The notes under the pieces: model-generated
Database searches by the model: none
Seen by the model: only the letters and a program-made list of their open reading frames with translations
Told to the model about the DNA's origin: nothing
Made by a program: the position numbers and the translations under genes
Assembly (NCBI GenBank): GCA_021463505.1
Contig: JAJTYR010000001.1
Span: 112,653-176,652 of the forward strand
Direction of reading: 5' to 3'
From: Burkholderiaceae bacterium
GTDB taxonomy: Bacteria; Pseudomonadota; Gammaproteobacteria; Burkholderiales; Burkholderiaceae_E
DNA length: 64,000 nucleotides
Shown: in pieces, positions 28,999-37,919 of the stretch
How positions within the stretch are numbered: the first letter of the stretch is position 1
Layout of the letters: each line of letters starts with the position of its first letter

Positions 28999-30896
28999 CG
29001 CGCTGGGCTCCGTGACAGCTCGCCGTTGCGCGGTACGGCGCCGCGCGGGCAGGGCACCGAGACTTCGAGCCGGGTTCCGCCCGATGCGCCTGGCCCGATC
29101 GACCAGTGGCCGCCGAGCAGCCGCGTGCGTTCGTCGATCGACACGATCCCGAGTCCGCCGCTTCCGGCGGCGGGGTCGGCGCGATCTCCCGTTCCGACGC
29201 CGTCGTCTTCGATCGTGAGCCGGACCCACCCGTTGCGGCACGTGAAGTGCGCGGTGCAGTGCGTTGCGTCGGCGTGCCGAACGACGTTGCTCAAGCCCTC
29301 CTGCGCGATCCGGTACAGGTGCAGTCCGGTTTCGCCGGCCGGTTCGTCGGCGACGATGTCGAACGTCGCGGTGCAACGCACCGTCGTGTCGCGGTTCATC
29401 GCTTCGACCAGTGACTCGAGCGCCCCGCGCCAGCCGAGGTGGTCGAAGGTCGCCGGGTGGATCGCGCGCGAGATGCGCCGGATGCCGTCGAGGACGTCGG
29501 TGGCGTCGTCCAGTGCGTCGCCAACCGAGGCCTGGCCCGCGAAGCCCTGGCGTGCCGCGTCCTGTCTCAGCAGGTACAGGCGGTTGATCAGGAACAGCAG
29601 GCGCTGCCCGACGCTGTCGTGCAGATCCTGCGCGAAGCGTTGGCGCTCGATGTCCTGCGCGCGCAGGATGCGCGCGCTCGCGTCGCGCCGCGCGTCCAGC
29701 AGCGCCGCGTCGGCGGCGCGCCGATCCACCTCGGCGCCGCGCATCCGTGCCGCGAGCACCAGCGAGAACAGCAGCGCCTCGAGCGCGAGGAACGCGCCGA
29801 ACGCGTGGTCTGGCAGGCCGGGCGTTCCGGCCGCGGTGAGACGTTGCAGTGCCGCGGTTCCCACGGCCGGCAGCATCGCCAACAGGAACGGCAGGCTGAG
29901 CAGCCTCGCGTTGCGGTCGCCACGTACCACCCCGTGCGTCAGGGCGACGACGATGGTCGCCAGCGTGAGCACGCCGACGACCAGCAGCGCGTGGCGCCCG
30001 ACGTGGTACGGGCCGACGATCCCGGCGAGCCACGCGAGCGGGGCCAGCGCGACCGGCGCGAGCAGGGCGCGCAGCCACGCCCGGTGCGTGTCGCCACGCG
30101 CCAGTTGCTCGCGCACCATCAGCGCGCCGCTTGCGTTGCCGATGGCCATCGCGAGGTTCATCGCCTGGTCGCCCAGTGCCGGCCACTGTGGCCAGACGTA
30201 CAGCGGGCCGTAGCCGGCGAGGTACACCGCGATCACGATCATCGACAGGATCGTGATCGCGTTGAGCAGGAACACGCGGTCACGGATCAGCGTCGATACC
30301 GCCAGGTTGTAGCCAACGATCGCGAGGACGAAACCGAGCAGCAACAGGTCGACGTTCAGGCGCCGCGTCTGCAGCACGGCGTATTCGCCGCTGGCGTGCC
30401 GCTCGAAGCGCAGCACGGCGAACGACGGCTGCTCCACGTGCAGGTAGACCGGTCCGTTGTCGGCGACCTCCGGCACCGGCAGCGCCATCTCCGGCACCGC
30501 GAGCGTGCGCCCCCCGGGGCTCACGTGGTCGCCGGTGACCGAGGTCTCCCAGCGTCCGCTCGTACGGTCGCGCCAGTACAGCGTGGCGCGATCGACCACC
30601 GGCCTGATCGTGAGCACTGCACCGGCCAACGGTGCGTCGATGCGCAGCCACTGCGGACTGGAGTGTGGGCCGACGGCGACCGTCGCGAGCGCCGCGCCGT
30701 CGAAGCGCGCCGGCGGCGCGGTGCAGCAGGCGGAGACGTCGGTGACATCGTTGACACCGACGACCCCGACGCGCACTTCGAGTGCGGCGCCTGCAGTCGC
30801 GACGCCGGGGATCGCGGCAGCGGCGACGACCCCGCAGCCGGTCAGCGCGTGTGCGAGCGCGCTGCGCCGCGAGCGGCACCGGGGCACGCGGCGCAC
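28995..30896 (-). CDS. sensor histidine kinase, 7TMR-DISM type
   Basis: About 633 residues from GTG 30896, which begins a basic and then hydrophobic export signal; GTG 30914 is an alternative. An extracytoplasmic 7TMR-DISM-like domain (ATLYWRDRTSGRWE) is followed by about seven membrane helices. Then come a HisKA_3 dimerisation domain with the phospho-histidine in DLHDSVGQRL and a HATPase domain (EGLSNVVRHADATH, DDGVGTG, GGLGI). Small-ligand sensing outside the cell, perhaps carbohydrate-related, is typical of such receptors. It drives the NarL-type regulator next to it. Confidence 0.87.
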   Translation of the reverse strand: MRRVPRCRSRRSALAHALTGCGVVAAAAIPGVATAGAALEVRVGVVGVNDVTDVSACCTAPPARFDGAALATVAVGPHSSPQWLRIDAPLAGAVLTIRPVVDRATLYWRDRTSGRWETSVTGDHVSPGGRTLAVPEMALPVPEVADNGPVYLHVEQPSFAVLRFERHASGEYAVLQTRRLNVDLLLLGFVLAIVGYNLAVSTLIRDRVFLLNAITILSMIVIAVYLAGYGPLYVWPQWPALGDQAMNLAMAIGNASGALMVREQLARGDTHRAWLRALLAPVALAPLAWLAGIVGPYHVGRHALLVVGVLTLATIVVALTHGVVRGDRNARLLSLPFLLAMLPAVGTAALQRLTAAGTPGLPDHAFGAFLALEALLFSLVLAARMRGAEVDRRAADAALLDARRDASARILRAQDIERQRFAQDLHDSVGQRLLFLINRLYLLRQDAARQGFAGQASVGDALDDATDVLDGIRRISRAIHPATFDHLGWRGALESLVEAMNRDTTVRCTATFDIVADEPAGETGLHLYRIAQEGLSNVVRHADATHCTAHFTCRNGWVRLTIEDDGVGTGDRADPAAGSGGLGIVSIDERTRLLGGHWSIGPGASGGTRLEVSVPCPRGAVPRNGELSRSPAR

Positions 30897-31009
30897 GTCG
30901 GTCTGCTCGAACACCTGGCACCGCCCGCGGGAGTCGGGGACGCGCTCATCATGTCGCCGTGCCGCGGGTCGGGTCAAGGGTCGGCGGGCCGTACCCCGGC
31001 ACCGGCCCG

Positions 31010-32476
31010 TCAGTTCGCCGCCGGGCAGGCCACGGTGTAGTTCCACGCCGTGCCGCTGGTGGTGCCGGTGCAGTTCGGTTCGACCTGGATCGTCACGAAG
31101 CTGGCGAGCCCCGAGTACGGAATCAGCTGGGTCTTGCCGTTGCTGACGCAGCCCGAGTCGAACAAGGGGGCGCCGTCGTGCAGGACTCGGATGCGATCCT
31201 TGATGCTCCACATCTCGTAGGTGAGCGTGAAGCTGCCCGAGGTCGCGCCGAGCGGCACGTTGCGTGTGTCGGCCTGGTCGCCGCCCGCGTTCTGCACCTT
31301 GCTGCACTGGGCCACCGGGGGCGGTGCGCCGATGTCGGCGGCAGGCACGAGCGTTGTCTGGATGGCCACCGAACCGCCCGGGCCGCTGACGACGTCGGTG
31401 TCGGTGCCGCGCAGATGCCCGGGCGCGAACACGGCCGCCTCCCAGTCGCCAGCCGGCAGGCTCGGGCAGGTTCCGGCCTTCGTCGAGCAGAAGTAGATGC
31501 GGCAGCCATCCGCCGCCTTCGTGGCGACCGACTTCGCCAGCGGTATCGCCAGAGCCGAGCGCTCGGGATGCAGCCCGTAGCCGTCGCCGCCGCGAGCCTT
31601 CGTCTGGACGACCTGGCGGCACTCCCTGGTCGTGAAGATCGTCTCGACGTTGTCCTTGATCTCCCCCAGCTGCTTCAACAGGTCCTTCAGGTCGACGATC
31701 TCCGAGATGTCGTCCGGCAGGTACGAGCTGAAGGCGGGGATCGTGAAGTTCTCGATTACGAAGGTCCTGGCCGTGTCGATCCCTGTCTGCAGTTGACGCA
31801 ACGTCTGGATGATCCCCGCATCGATCTTCGCCCGGGCATCGGCGCTGGAAGTCGGCATGCCGCTATCCCGGTAGATCTGCCCGAGTCTGTCGACGAGACT
31901 CTGATGCTCGGCGTCGTTGGCTGCCTGCCAGCGCTCCCGGTAGCCGCTCTTCTCGGCAGCGTAGATGGCGGTGATCGCCGCAATGGCTCCCAGGACGATC
32001 GGAAGCGGAACGACCTTCTCGCTGGCCAGTTCCTTCGTATAGACCGGACCGAGGCCGTAGACGAACTTGTGAATGTGGTTCTCGCTCTGCTTCAGGTCTT
32101 CCATCGCGGTTTCCATGCGCCCGAGCAGCAGCGGGTACTCGGTGGTCCAGTAGCGATCCCAGTCGGCGTGGCGCCCGTCCACCAGCGCCTGTACCGCGAC
32201 CCTGTCGCCCGCCAGAATCGCCTCGACCGCCTTGCGTGTCTCGACGACCGCTTGGTACTGGTAGTCGAGCGCCGTCGCCTTGTCGGTCGGCGGGGTCAGC
32301 GTGCTGGCGGCAGGCGTGATGGTGGGAGGCGTGCCGGAGGCGGGCGGCGTGTTGGTGTCCTGCCCGCCGCCGCCACCGCCACCGCAACCGGTGACGACGA
32401 GCGCACTGCTGGCCGCGAGGATGACCAACGACTTGCCCAGGCGCCTCGACGACGCCTCTCGCCTTGATCGCGTCAT
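31010..32476 (-). CDS. large secreted lipoprotein of unknown function
   Basis: A 488-residue protein from ATG 32476, preceded by a strong GGGAGGGGA site; the longer start at 32530 is less likely. The signal peptide ends VVTGC followed by a glycine run, a lipoprotein signal, then a Thr/Pro-rich linker. The middle is helical (ALDYQYQAVVETRKAVEAIL). The C terminus is a beta-sandwich-like module with IKDRIRVLHDGAPLFDSGC and a final cysteine, a type seen at the ends of other exported proteins. It lies upstream of the two-component genes, same strand. Confidence 0.6.
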   Translation of the reverse strand: MTRSRREASSRRLGKSLVILAASSALVVTGCGGGGGGGQDTNTPPASGTPPTITPAASTLTPPTDKATALDYQYQAVVETRKAVEAILAGDRVAVQALVDGRHADWDRYWTTEYPLLLGRMETAMEDLKQSENHIHKFVYGLGPVYTKELASEKVVPLPIVLGAIAAITAIYAAEKSGYRERWQAANDAEHQSLVDRLGQIYRDSGMPTSSADARAKIDAGIIQTLRQLQTGIDTARTFVIENFTIPAFSSYLPDDISEIVDLKDLLKQLGEIKDNVETIFTTRECRQVVQTKARGGDGYGLHPERSALAIPLAKSVATKAADGCRIYFCSTKAGTCPSLPAGDWEAAVFAPGHLRGTDTDVVSGPGGSVAIQTTLVPAADIGAPPPVAQCSKVQNAGGDQADTRNVPLGATSGSFTLTYEMWSIKDRIRVLHDGAPLFDSGCVSNGKTQLIPYSGLASFVTIQVEPNCTGTTSGTAWNYTVACPAAN

Positions 32477-32600
32477 GGCTTTCCCCTCCCGCGCCGGCCG
32501 TGTCCGAGCCCGGATGGGTTCGCTCGCCAATGCCGACGCCGCGGGGTGATGCTAGCGGGCGCCTGCCGGCGCGAACATCCGCACATGTACGTAACGGGTG

Positions 32601-32655
32601 GCACGGGGTGCCACGGGGTGCCGCGGGGTGCCGCGGGGTGCCGCGGGGTGCCGCG
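32601..32655. repeat. 10-bp tandem repeat, about five units
   Basis: The units are gcacggggtg, ccacggggtg and then three identical ccgcggggtg, ending in a half unit; a degenerate unit precedes them. The period is close to one helical turn. It sits in the 308-base gap between the divergent lipoprotein and DUF971 genes; the rest of that gap shows no gene. Confidence 0.85.
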
Positions 32656-32784
32656 ACGTACTGCGCGCGGGCAACGCGCGCGGCACACCGGCCGCGACCC
32701 CGGCGTGCGGCCGGGCCTTGCCGTGATCTGGGCTAACATGCGCTATCGCGCCGTCGTCGGCGCGCTCCGATTCGCGACACAGTC

Positions 32785-33201
32785 ATGGCCGGTTCTGCTC
32801 ACGCCAATCCGTCACCCACCCGCGTCGTCGTCCATCAGGGCTCGCGCGTCCTCGAGATCGAGTTCGCCGACGGCAAGCTGTTCCGCCTGCCGTTCGAGTT
32901 CCTGCGCGTGTATTCGCCGTCGGCCGAGGTGCGCGGCCACGGACCCGGTCAGGAGAACCTGCAGACCGGCAAGGCCGACGTCGGCATCGCCTCGGTCGAA
33001 CCGGTCGGTCACTACGCGCTCCAGCCCACGTTCACCGACGGCCACGCCACCGGCATCTACGCGTGGGAATACCTCCACTGGCTCGGCGACAACCAGGACG
33101 AGTTGTGGCAGCAGTACCTGGCACGGCTCGAAGCGGCCGGCGCGAGCCGGCACGCGCCGGCCCCGATCCAGGCGAGCGCCGCGAAACGACCGAAGCACTG
33201 A
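32785..33201 (+). CDS. DUF971 domain protein
   Basis: A 138-residue protein with the gamma-butyrobetaine-hydroxylase-like N-terminal fold (DUF971): [20 protein letters not shown] and [28 protein letters not shown]. The C-terminal 25 residues are an Ala/Pro/Lys tail. Stand-alone DUF971 proteins are often encoded next to ubiE, as here, where only 14 bases intervene. A role in Fe-S cluster handling has been proposed for relatives; function here is not proven. Confidence 0.88.
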   Translation: MAGSAHANPSPTRVVVHQGSRVLEIEFADGKLFRLPFEFLRVYSPSAEVRGHGPGQENLQTGKADVGIASVEPVGHYALQPTFTDGHATGIYAWEYLHWLGDNQDELWQQYLARLEAAGASRHAPAPIQASAAKRPKH

Positions 33202-33215
33202 ACCTCGCTGTGTCG

Positions 33216-33956
33216 ATGAGCGGGTCCCGCACCACCCATTTCGGCTACGAGACCGTCGACGAGGCGTCCAAGGCGGCGCGCGTCGCCGGCGTGTTCCATT
33301 CGGTGGCCACGCGCTACGACCTGATGAACGACCTGATGTCGGCCGGGCTGCACCGGCTCTGGAAGGCGTTCACCATCGGTCAGGCCGCCGTGCGCCCGGG
33401 CATGCGCGTACTCGACGTGGCCGGCGGCACCGGCGACCTGGCGCGCGCGTTCGCACGCCGCGTGGGGTCGCAGGGTGAGGTCTGGCTCACCGACATCAAT
33501 GGATCGATGCTCGTGGTGGGGCGCGATCGCATGCTCGACGACGGCAGTCTGCAGCCGGCGGTGCGGTGCGACGCGGAGGCGTTGCCATTCCCCGATGGCT
33601 ACTTCGACCGCGTCACGGTGGCTTTCGGCCTGCGCAACATGACGCACAAGGAGCGCGCGCTGGCGGAGATGCGCCGTGTGCTCGCCTCGGGAGGCCGCCT
33701 GCTGGTCCTCGAGTTCTCGCAGGTGCGTAAGGAACTGGCGCCGTTGTACGACCTCTACTCGTTCTCGGTGTTGCCGTGGCTCGGAAAGCGCGTGGCCGGC
33801 GACGAGGCCAGTTACCGTTATCTGGCCGAGTCGATCCGCATGCATCCCGACCAGGACACGCTGAAGAAGATGATGGAAGAGGCCGGCCTTTCCCGGGTTC
33901 GCTACTTCAATCTCGCCGGCGGCGTCGTCGCGCTGCACGAGGGGTTCCAGGCGTAG
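33216..33956 (+). CDS. ubiE: ubiquinone/menaquinone biosynthesis C-methyltransferase
   Basis: A 246-residue SAM methyltransferase. [23 protein letters not shown] is the typical UbiE beginning, [12 protein letters not shown] is the SAM motif and [13 protein letters not shown] a family signature. It methylates the ring of the quinone precursor. ATG 33216 is chosen because it aligns with known UbiE starts. The gene heads a ubiE-Tim44-ubiJ order. Confidence 0.95.
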   Translation: MSGSRTTHFGYETVDEASKAARVAGVFHSVATRYDLMNDLMSAGLHRLWKAFTIGQAAVRPGMRVLDVAGGTGDLARAFARRVGSQGEVWLTDINGSMLVVGRDRMLDDGSLQPAVRCDAEALPFPDGYFDRVTVAFGLRNMTHKERALAEMRRVLASGGRLLVLEFSQVRKELAPLYDLYSFSVLPWLGKRVAGDEASYRYLAESIRMHPDQDTLKKMMEEAGLSRVRYFNLAGGVVALHEGFQA

Positions 33957-34045
33957 CGATCCGGTCGCGTGTGGGTTCTGGTTGAAGCAACGGGGCTTGG
34001 CCCCGATACACGGGCCGTTCGAACGGCCCTGAACATGGAGGGTGC

Positions 34046-34969
34046 ATGAAACTGATGTTCCGGATCCTGTCGGTGCTGGTTGCGCTGGCCGCCTCGATCG
34101 CGCTCGTCGCTCCCGAGGCCGAGGCGCGCCGCCTGGGCGGTGGCAAGTCCATCGGCCAGCAATCCAGCAAGGTCACCCAGCGCAGCGCAGCGCCGCAGCA
34201 ACCGGCCGCCGCGCCGCAGGCGCCCGCGCGGCAGGCGGGAGCGGCTGCGCCCGGCACGGGCAACCGCTGGCTCGGGCCGATCGCCGGCCTGGCCGCCGGT
34301 CTGGGGTTGGCCGCGCTCGCGAGCCATCTCGGCTTCGGCGAGGAACTCGCCGCGTTCATGCTGATTGCGTTGCTGGCGTTCGCGGCGTTCATGGCGTTTC
34401 GCATGCTGGCTGGTCGACGCACCGCGGGCGGACGCCAGCCTGCCTTCCAGGGTGCAGGCTATTCGCAGGCCGGTCTCGGGCAGGAGGCTACCGTGCGCCA
34501 TGCGCCGCTGCCGCAGGGCGGCGGCGGTTCCGCCGAGCGGCGCACGGTCACGCCGGTGGCACCCGCCAGCGTGGCGCCAACCGATGGCTGGGGCGTTCCG
34601 GCCGATTTCGACGCCGAAGGTTTCGTGCGCAACGCGAAGGTCCAGTTCGTCCGTCTGCAGGCCGCATTCGATGCCGCAGACCTGGCGGACCTGCGCGAAT
34701 TCACCACGCCCGAGATGTATGCCGAACTCGCCCTCGACCTCGGCGAACGCAAGGGCGCGGGGAACCGCACCGACGTGGTCACGCTCGATGCGCAGCTGCT
34801 CGGGATCGAAACCACCGCCGCCGAGTACATCGCCAGCCTGCGCTTCACCGGGATGATCCGCGAAGATGCCGGCGGCGAGGCGCGACCGTTCGACGAGGTC
34901 TGGAACCTGGTCAAGCCGGTCAGCGGCAGCGGTGGCTGGGTGCTTGCGGGCATCCAGCAGTTGAACTGA
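34046..34969 (+). CDS. Tim44-like domain protein
   Basis: A 307-residue protein. A signal peptide or first membrane helix (residues 1-27) is followed by a Gln/Ala/Pro-rich linker, two helices at about 75-120 and a Tim44-like domain at about 190-307 (DFDAEGFVRNAKVQFVRLQ). Its place between ubiE and ubiJ is conserved in Betaproteobacteria, which suggests a link with ubiquinone synthesis or membrane assembly, but no activity is known. ATG 34046 follows GGAGGGTGC. Confidence 0.87.
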   Translation: MKLMFRILSVLVALAASIALVAPEAEARRLGGGKSIGQQSSKVTQRSAAPQQPAAAPQAPARQAGAAAPGTGNRWLGPIAGLAAGLGLAALASHLGFGEELAAFMLIALLAFAAFMAFRMLAGRRTAGGRQPAFQGAGYSQAGLGQEATVRHAPLPQGGGGSAERRTVTPVAPASVAPTDGWGVPADFDAEGFVRNAKVQFVRLQAAFDAADLADLREFTTPEMYAELALDLGERKGAGNRTDVVTLDAQLLGIETTAAEYIASLRFTGMIREDAGGEARPFDEVWNLVKPVSGSGGWVLAGIQQLN

Positions 34970-34989
34970 CGATCCCGTCGGGGCGCGGG

Positions 34990-35655
34990 GTGCCGCTTGC
35001 GCGCCGCCTTGCCGATGGCGGCGCCTCCGCGTTGCTGTCGGCACTCGACCACCTGCTGCGCCAGCACGACTGGGCGCGCGCCCGGCTGGCTGGCTTTGCC
35101 GGTCGCGTCGTGCGCGTGGGTGTCGACGCGGCGCCACTGCCCGGGCTGCCGCCGCCGCAACTGCTCGCGCGAGTCCTCGACGACGGGCGACTGGCGTGGC
35201 TGCCGTGGCCCGTCGAAGGCGAGCCCGAGGCTGCGGTACGGATGTTGCTGCGGCCCTCGGTCGATGCGGCGTTTGCGCTGCTGCGCGAGGGCCCCGCAGC
35301 GCTGATGCCGCGTCTGCGCATCGAGGGCGAGGCGGCGTTCGCCGCAGCGCTGGGCGACGTCGCCAGGCAGCTTCACTGGGACGTCGAAGAAGATCTCAGC
35401 CGCGTGGTCGGTGATGCGCTGGCGCGTCGCATCGGCGCCGGCGTCGAGTCGGGTCGCGCCACTGCGCACGACCTGCGGGCGCGCGCCGCAAGCTCGGCGG
35501 TCGCGCATCTCGCGGGCGACGGTCGCCAGCTGGTGGTGCGTGACGAACTCGACGCGCTCGGTGCCGCGGTCGACGGACTCGATGCGCGCATCGCCCGGCT
35601 CGAAGCCGCCCATGGTGGACGCCGCCGCGGCCTTGCACGACCCGCGGGCCGTTGA
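34990..35655 (+). CDS. ubiJ: ubiquinone biosynthesis accessory factor UbiJ
   Basis: A 221-residue protein with an N-terminal SCP2-like lipid-binding domain (GEPEAAVRMLLRPSVDAAFALL, LRIEGEAAFAAALGDVA) and a helical tail (DELDALGAAVDGLDARIARLE). LHWDVEEDLSRVVGD is a typical UbiJ motif. It should present the lipid intermediate to the Ubi complex. The ORF track starts far upstream in a shadow; GTG 34990 is the first start after the Tim44 gene. The usual next gene, ubiB, is missing. Confidence 0.85.
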   Translation: MPLARRLADGGASALLSALDHLLRQHDWARARLAGFAGRVVRVGVDAAPLPGLPPPQLLARVLDDGRLAWLPWPVEGEPEAAVRMLLRPSVDAAFALLREGPAALMPRLRIEGEAAFAAALGDVARQLHWDVEEDLSRVVGDALARRIGAGVESGRATAHDLRARAASSAVAHLAGDGRQLVVRDELDALGAAVDGLDARIARLEAAHGGRRRGLARPAGR

Positions 35656-35695
35656 CGAGGTGTCCTGTCCGGCGTCGTCCCCGTGTCGTGGCGGC

Positions 35696-36436
35696 GTGCG
35701 GCCGGTGGTGCGGTTCGCACCGGTGCGCGCCCTGCTGTGGCGGCTCGCGCTGGGGCTTGCGCTGTGCGTCGATCCGGCCAGCGCGGCGACGCGATCCGTC
35801 GATGTGCCCGCGACGCAGCGGGCCGAGGCTGCCGGACTGGCGCCGGCGCTGCTCGATGCGCTGTCGGCAGCCGGCCTGGTGGGCCGTGGCGAGCCGGTGG
35901 CTGCGTTCGACTGGACCCTCGAAACGAAGCGACCAGCGCGCCCACCGCGCCAGGTTCGCGAGCGATTCGACGGCGGGCGGCCGGGTCAGCCGCCGGGCCT
36001 GAGTCCGGTGCTCCACGAGACGCTCGCCCCGAATCCGCGCGCGCCGCGACGCGGCATCAGCGTGCGTGGCCTGACCGTCGTGTACCCGGGCGACAGTGTG
36101 CTCGACGTGCAGGTGCAGGGGCTGCAGTTGCCGCTCGCGGCGGGTGCCCGTTTCCAGCTCGACTACGCTGAGGAGGGTTCGTCGCTGTCGCAGGAGTGCG
36201 TCGTAGGCGCCACCGTGGTGGCCGCCGGTGTGCACCCGGCGATGCCGGGCAGCGCCCGCACCATCGATTGTGACGGCCGCGGCCACTATCACGGAATCCC
36301 GGTGCGCGTGGGTGCGACAGTGCTGTACTTCGAGAGCCTTGGCGTGTTCCTGCAGGTGGCGCAGCACATCGACACCCCGATCGGCCGCCTGCGTGGCAGC
36401 ACCCGCGTCATCGACTTTGTGATGCTGGGACGTTGA
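35696..36436 (+). CDS. exported hypothetical protein
   Basis: About 246 residues from GTG 35696, which gives a neat signal peptide (RALLWRLALGLALCVDPASAA with an AxA cleavage site). ATG 35612, inside ubiJ, is the alternative. The mature protein has no family I recognise; its C-terminal half is beta-rich with two cysteines (QECVVGAT, TIDCDGRG). It takes the place where ubiB is expected. Its 3' end overlaps that of the convergent gene by 29 bases. Confidence 0.5.
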   Translation: MRPVVRFAPVRALLWRLALGLALCVDPASAATRSVDVPATQRAEAAGLAPALLDALSAAGLVGRGEPVAAFDWTLETKRPARPPRQVRERFDGGRPGQPPGLSPVLHETLAPNPRAPRRGISVRGLTVVYPGDSVLDVQVQGLQLPLAAGARFQLDYAEEGSSLSQECVVGATVVAAGVHPAMPGSARTIDCDGRGHYHGIPVRVGATVLYFESLGVFLQVAQHIDTPIGRLRGSTRVIDFVMLGR

Positions 36437-37757
36437 GGGTGCCCAGCCAGCCATCGACGATGTTGTCGAGCCGCGCGCCGCCGCGCTGCTCGAAGCGGTA
36501 GCGGGCGCGCACCACCGGGAGCGTCAGCCCGAGCATCGCGGCAAGGTCGATCGGCGTGCCGGCCACCACCACTTCCGCACCGCTGGCCACGATGCAGCGC
36601 GCGAGTTCCGCGCGCTGCCTGGCGCCGTAGCCCATGGCCGGCAGCACCGGCCCGATGTGCGGGAATGCGGCGAAGGTTGCCGCCAGCGACCCGTCGGCGA
36701 AGGGCCGCGGATCGACGATCGCGGCCGCGCCCGCGGCCTGCGCCGCCACGTGGCCGGCGCCGATCGCCATGCCGCCGTGGGTGATCGTCGGACCGTCCTC
36801 CACGACCAGCGCGCGCCGTCCGGCGACGATTCGCGGGTCGTCGAGCAGTACCGGAGAGGCTGCCCGGACGATTGGCGCATGCGCATTGACCGCGCGCAAT
36901 CGCTGCTCGAGTGCCTGCACCGCCGCCGTCGGCGCGGCGTCGATCTTGTTGACGATCAGAACGTCGGCCATGCGCGCCACCGTCTCGCCCGGATGGTGCG
37001 TGTCGACCTGGTCGGGGCGCAGCGCGTCCGCGAGCACCAGGTGCAGGCCAGGGCGCACGAACGGGAAGTCGTTGTTGCCGCCGTCCCAGACGATCAGCTC
37101 GGCCTCGGCCTCGGCGCGACGCAGGACTTCGGCGTAGTCGACGCCCGCGAACACGAGATGCCCGGCGGCAAGATGTGGTTCGTATTCCTCGCGCTCTTCG
37201 GCCGTGCAGCCCGCGGCGTCGAGGTCGGCCAATGTCGCGAAGCGCTGCACCCGCGCGGCGACCAGGTCGCCGTAGGGCATCGGGTGCCTGAGCACGGCCA
37301 CCCGCCAGCCGCGTTCGCGCAGCCACGACGAAAGCCAGCGCGCCACCTGCGACTTGCCGCAACCGGTGCGCACCGCCGAGATGGCGATCACCGGGCGGGT
37401 CGACGCGAGCATCGTCGCCGTCGGGCCGAGCAGGCTCACGTCGCAACCCGAGGCGAGGGCGCGCGACGCGCAGTGCATGACCTCGGCATGGGTGACGTCG
37501 CTGTAGGCGAACACCACGCGATCGACCCGCTGCTCACGGCACAGGGTTTCCAGATCCGCTTGGTCGCCGATCGGGATCCCGTCCGGATAGCGCGGACCGG
37601 CCAGTTCCGGCGGATAGCGCCGCCCGGCGATGCCGGGGATCTGCGTTGCGGTGAACGCGACGACTTCCACCGCGGGATCGTCACGATAGACGCGGTTGAA
37701 ATTGTGGAAGTCGCGTCCGGCGGCGCCGAGGATCAGGATGCGGGTGGGGCGGTTCAT
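36408..37757 (-). CDS. cyclic 2,3-diphosphoglycerate synthetase-like P-loop protein
   Basis: A 449-residue protein from ATG 37757; the ORF track extends it through the antisense strand of gdhA. The first 140 residues are Rossmann-like (RILILGAAGRDFHNFN). A P-loop, SAVRTGCGKSQVAR, follows near residue 130, then WDGGNNDFPF and a GTPase-like NKID. This architecture matches archaeal cyclic 2,3-diphosphoglycerate synthetases and their uncharacterised bacterial relatives. The bacterial substrate is unknown. It is divergent from gdhA. Confidence 0.75.
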   Translation of the reverse strand: MNRPTRILILGAAGRDFHNFNRVYRDDPAVEVVAFTATQIPGIAGRRYPPELAGPRYPDGIPIGDQADLETLCREQRVDRVVFAYSDVTHAEVMHCASRALASGCDVSLLGPTATMLASTRPVIAISAVRTGCGKSQVARWLSSWLRERGWRVAVLRHPMPYGDLVAARVQRFATLADLDAAGCTAEEREEYEPHLAAGHLVFAGVDYAEVLRRAEAEAELIVWDGGNNDFPFVRPGLHLVLADALRPDQVDTHHPGETVARMADVLIVNKIDAAPTAAVQALEQRLRAVNAHAPIVRAASPVLLDDPRIVAGRRALVVEDGPTITHGGMAIGAGHVAAQAAGAAAIVDPRPFADGSLAATFAAFPHIGPVLPAMGYGARQRAELARCIVASGAEVVVAGTPIDLAAMLGLTLPVVRARYRFEQRGGARLDNIVDGWLGTLNVPASQSR

Positions 37758-37919
37758 GGCCGGTCGTGCTCCAGGTCGGAAAATCGCCACGGTAGCCGAT
37801 CCGGCGAACCTGCTAGGATTCGCGATTCGGCGTTTCGCTGCCCGCGCTTCGCGCGCTCCTGACATGCATCGCGGGTGGCGAGTCGCCCCCCATCCCACGA
37901 TGACGAACCAGGAGTCCAG

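Noticed and set aside
32591-32660. CRISPR array
   Set aside because: The units are contiguous 10-mers without spacers and there are no cas genes.
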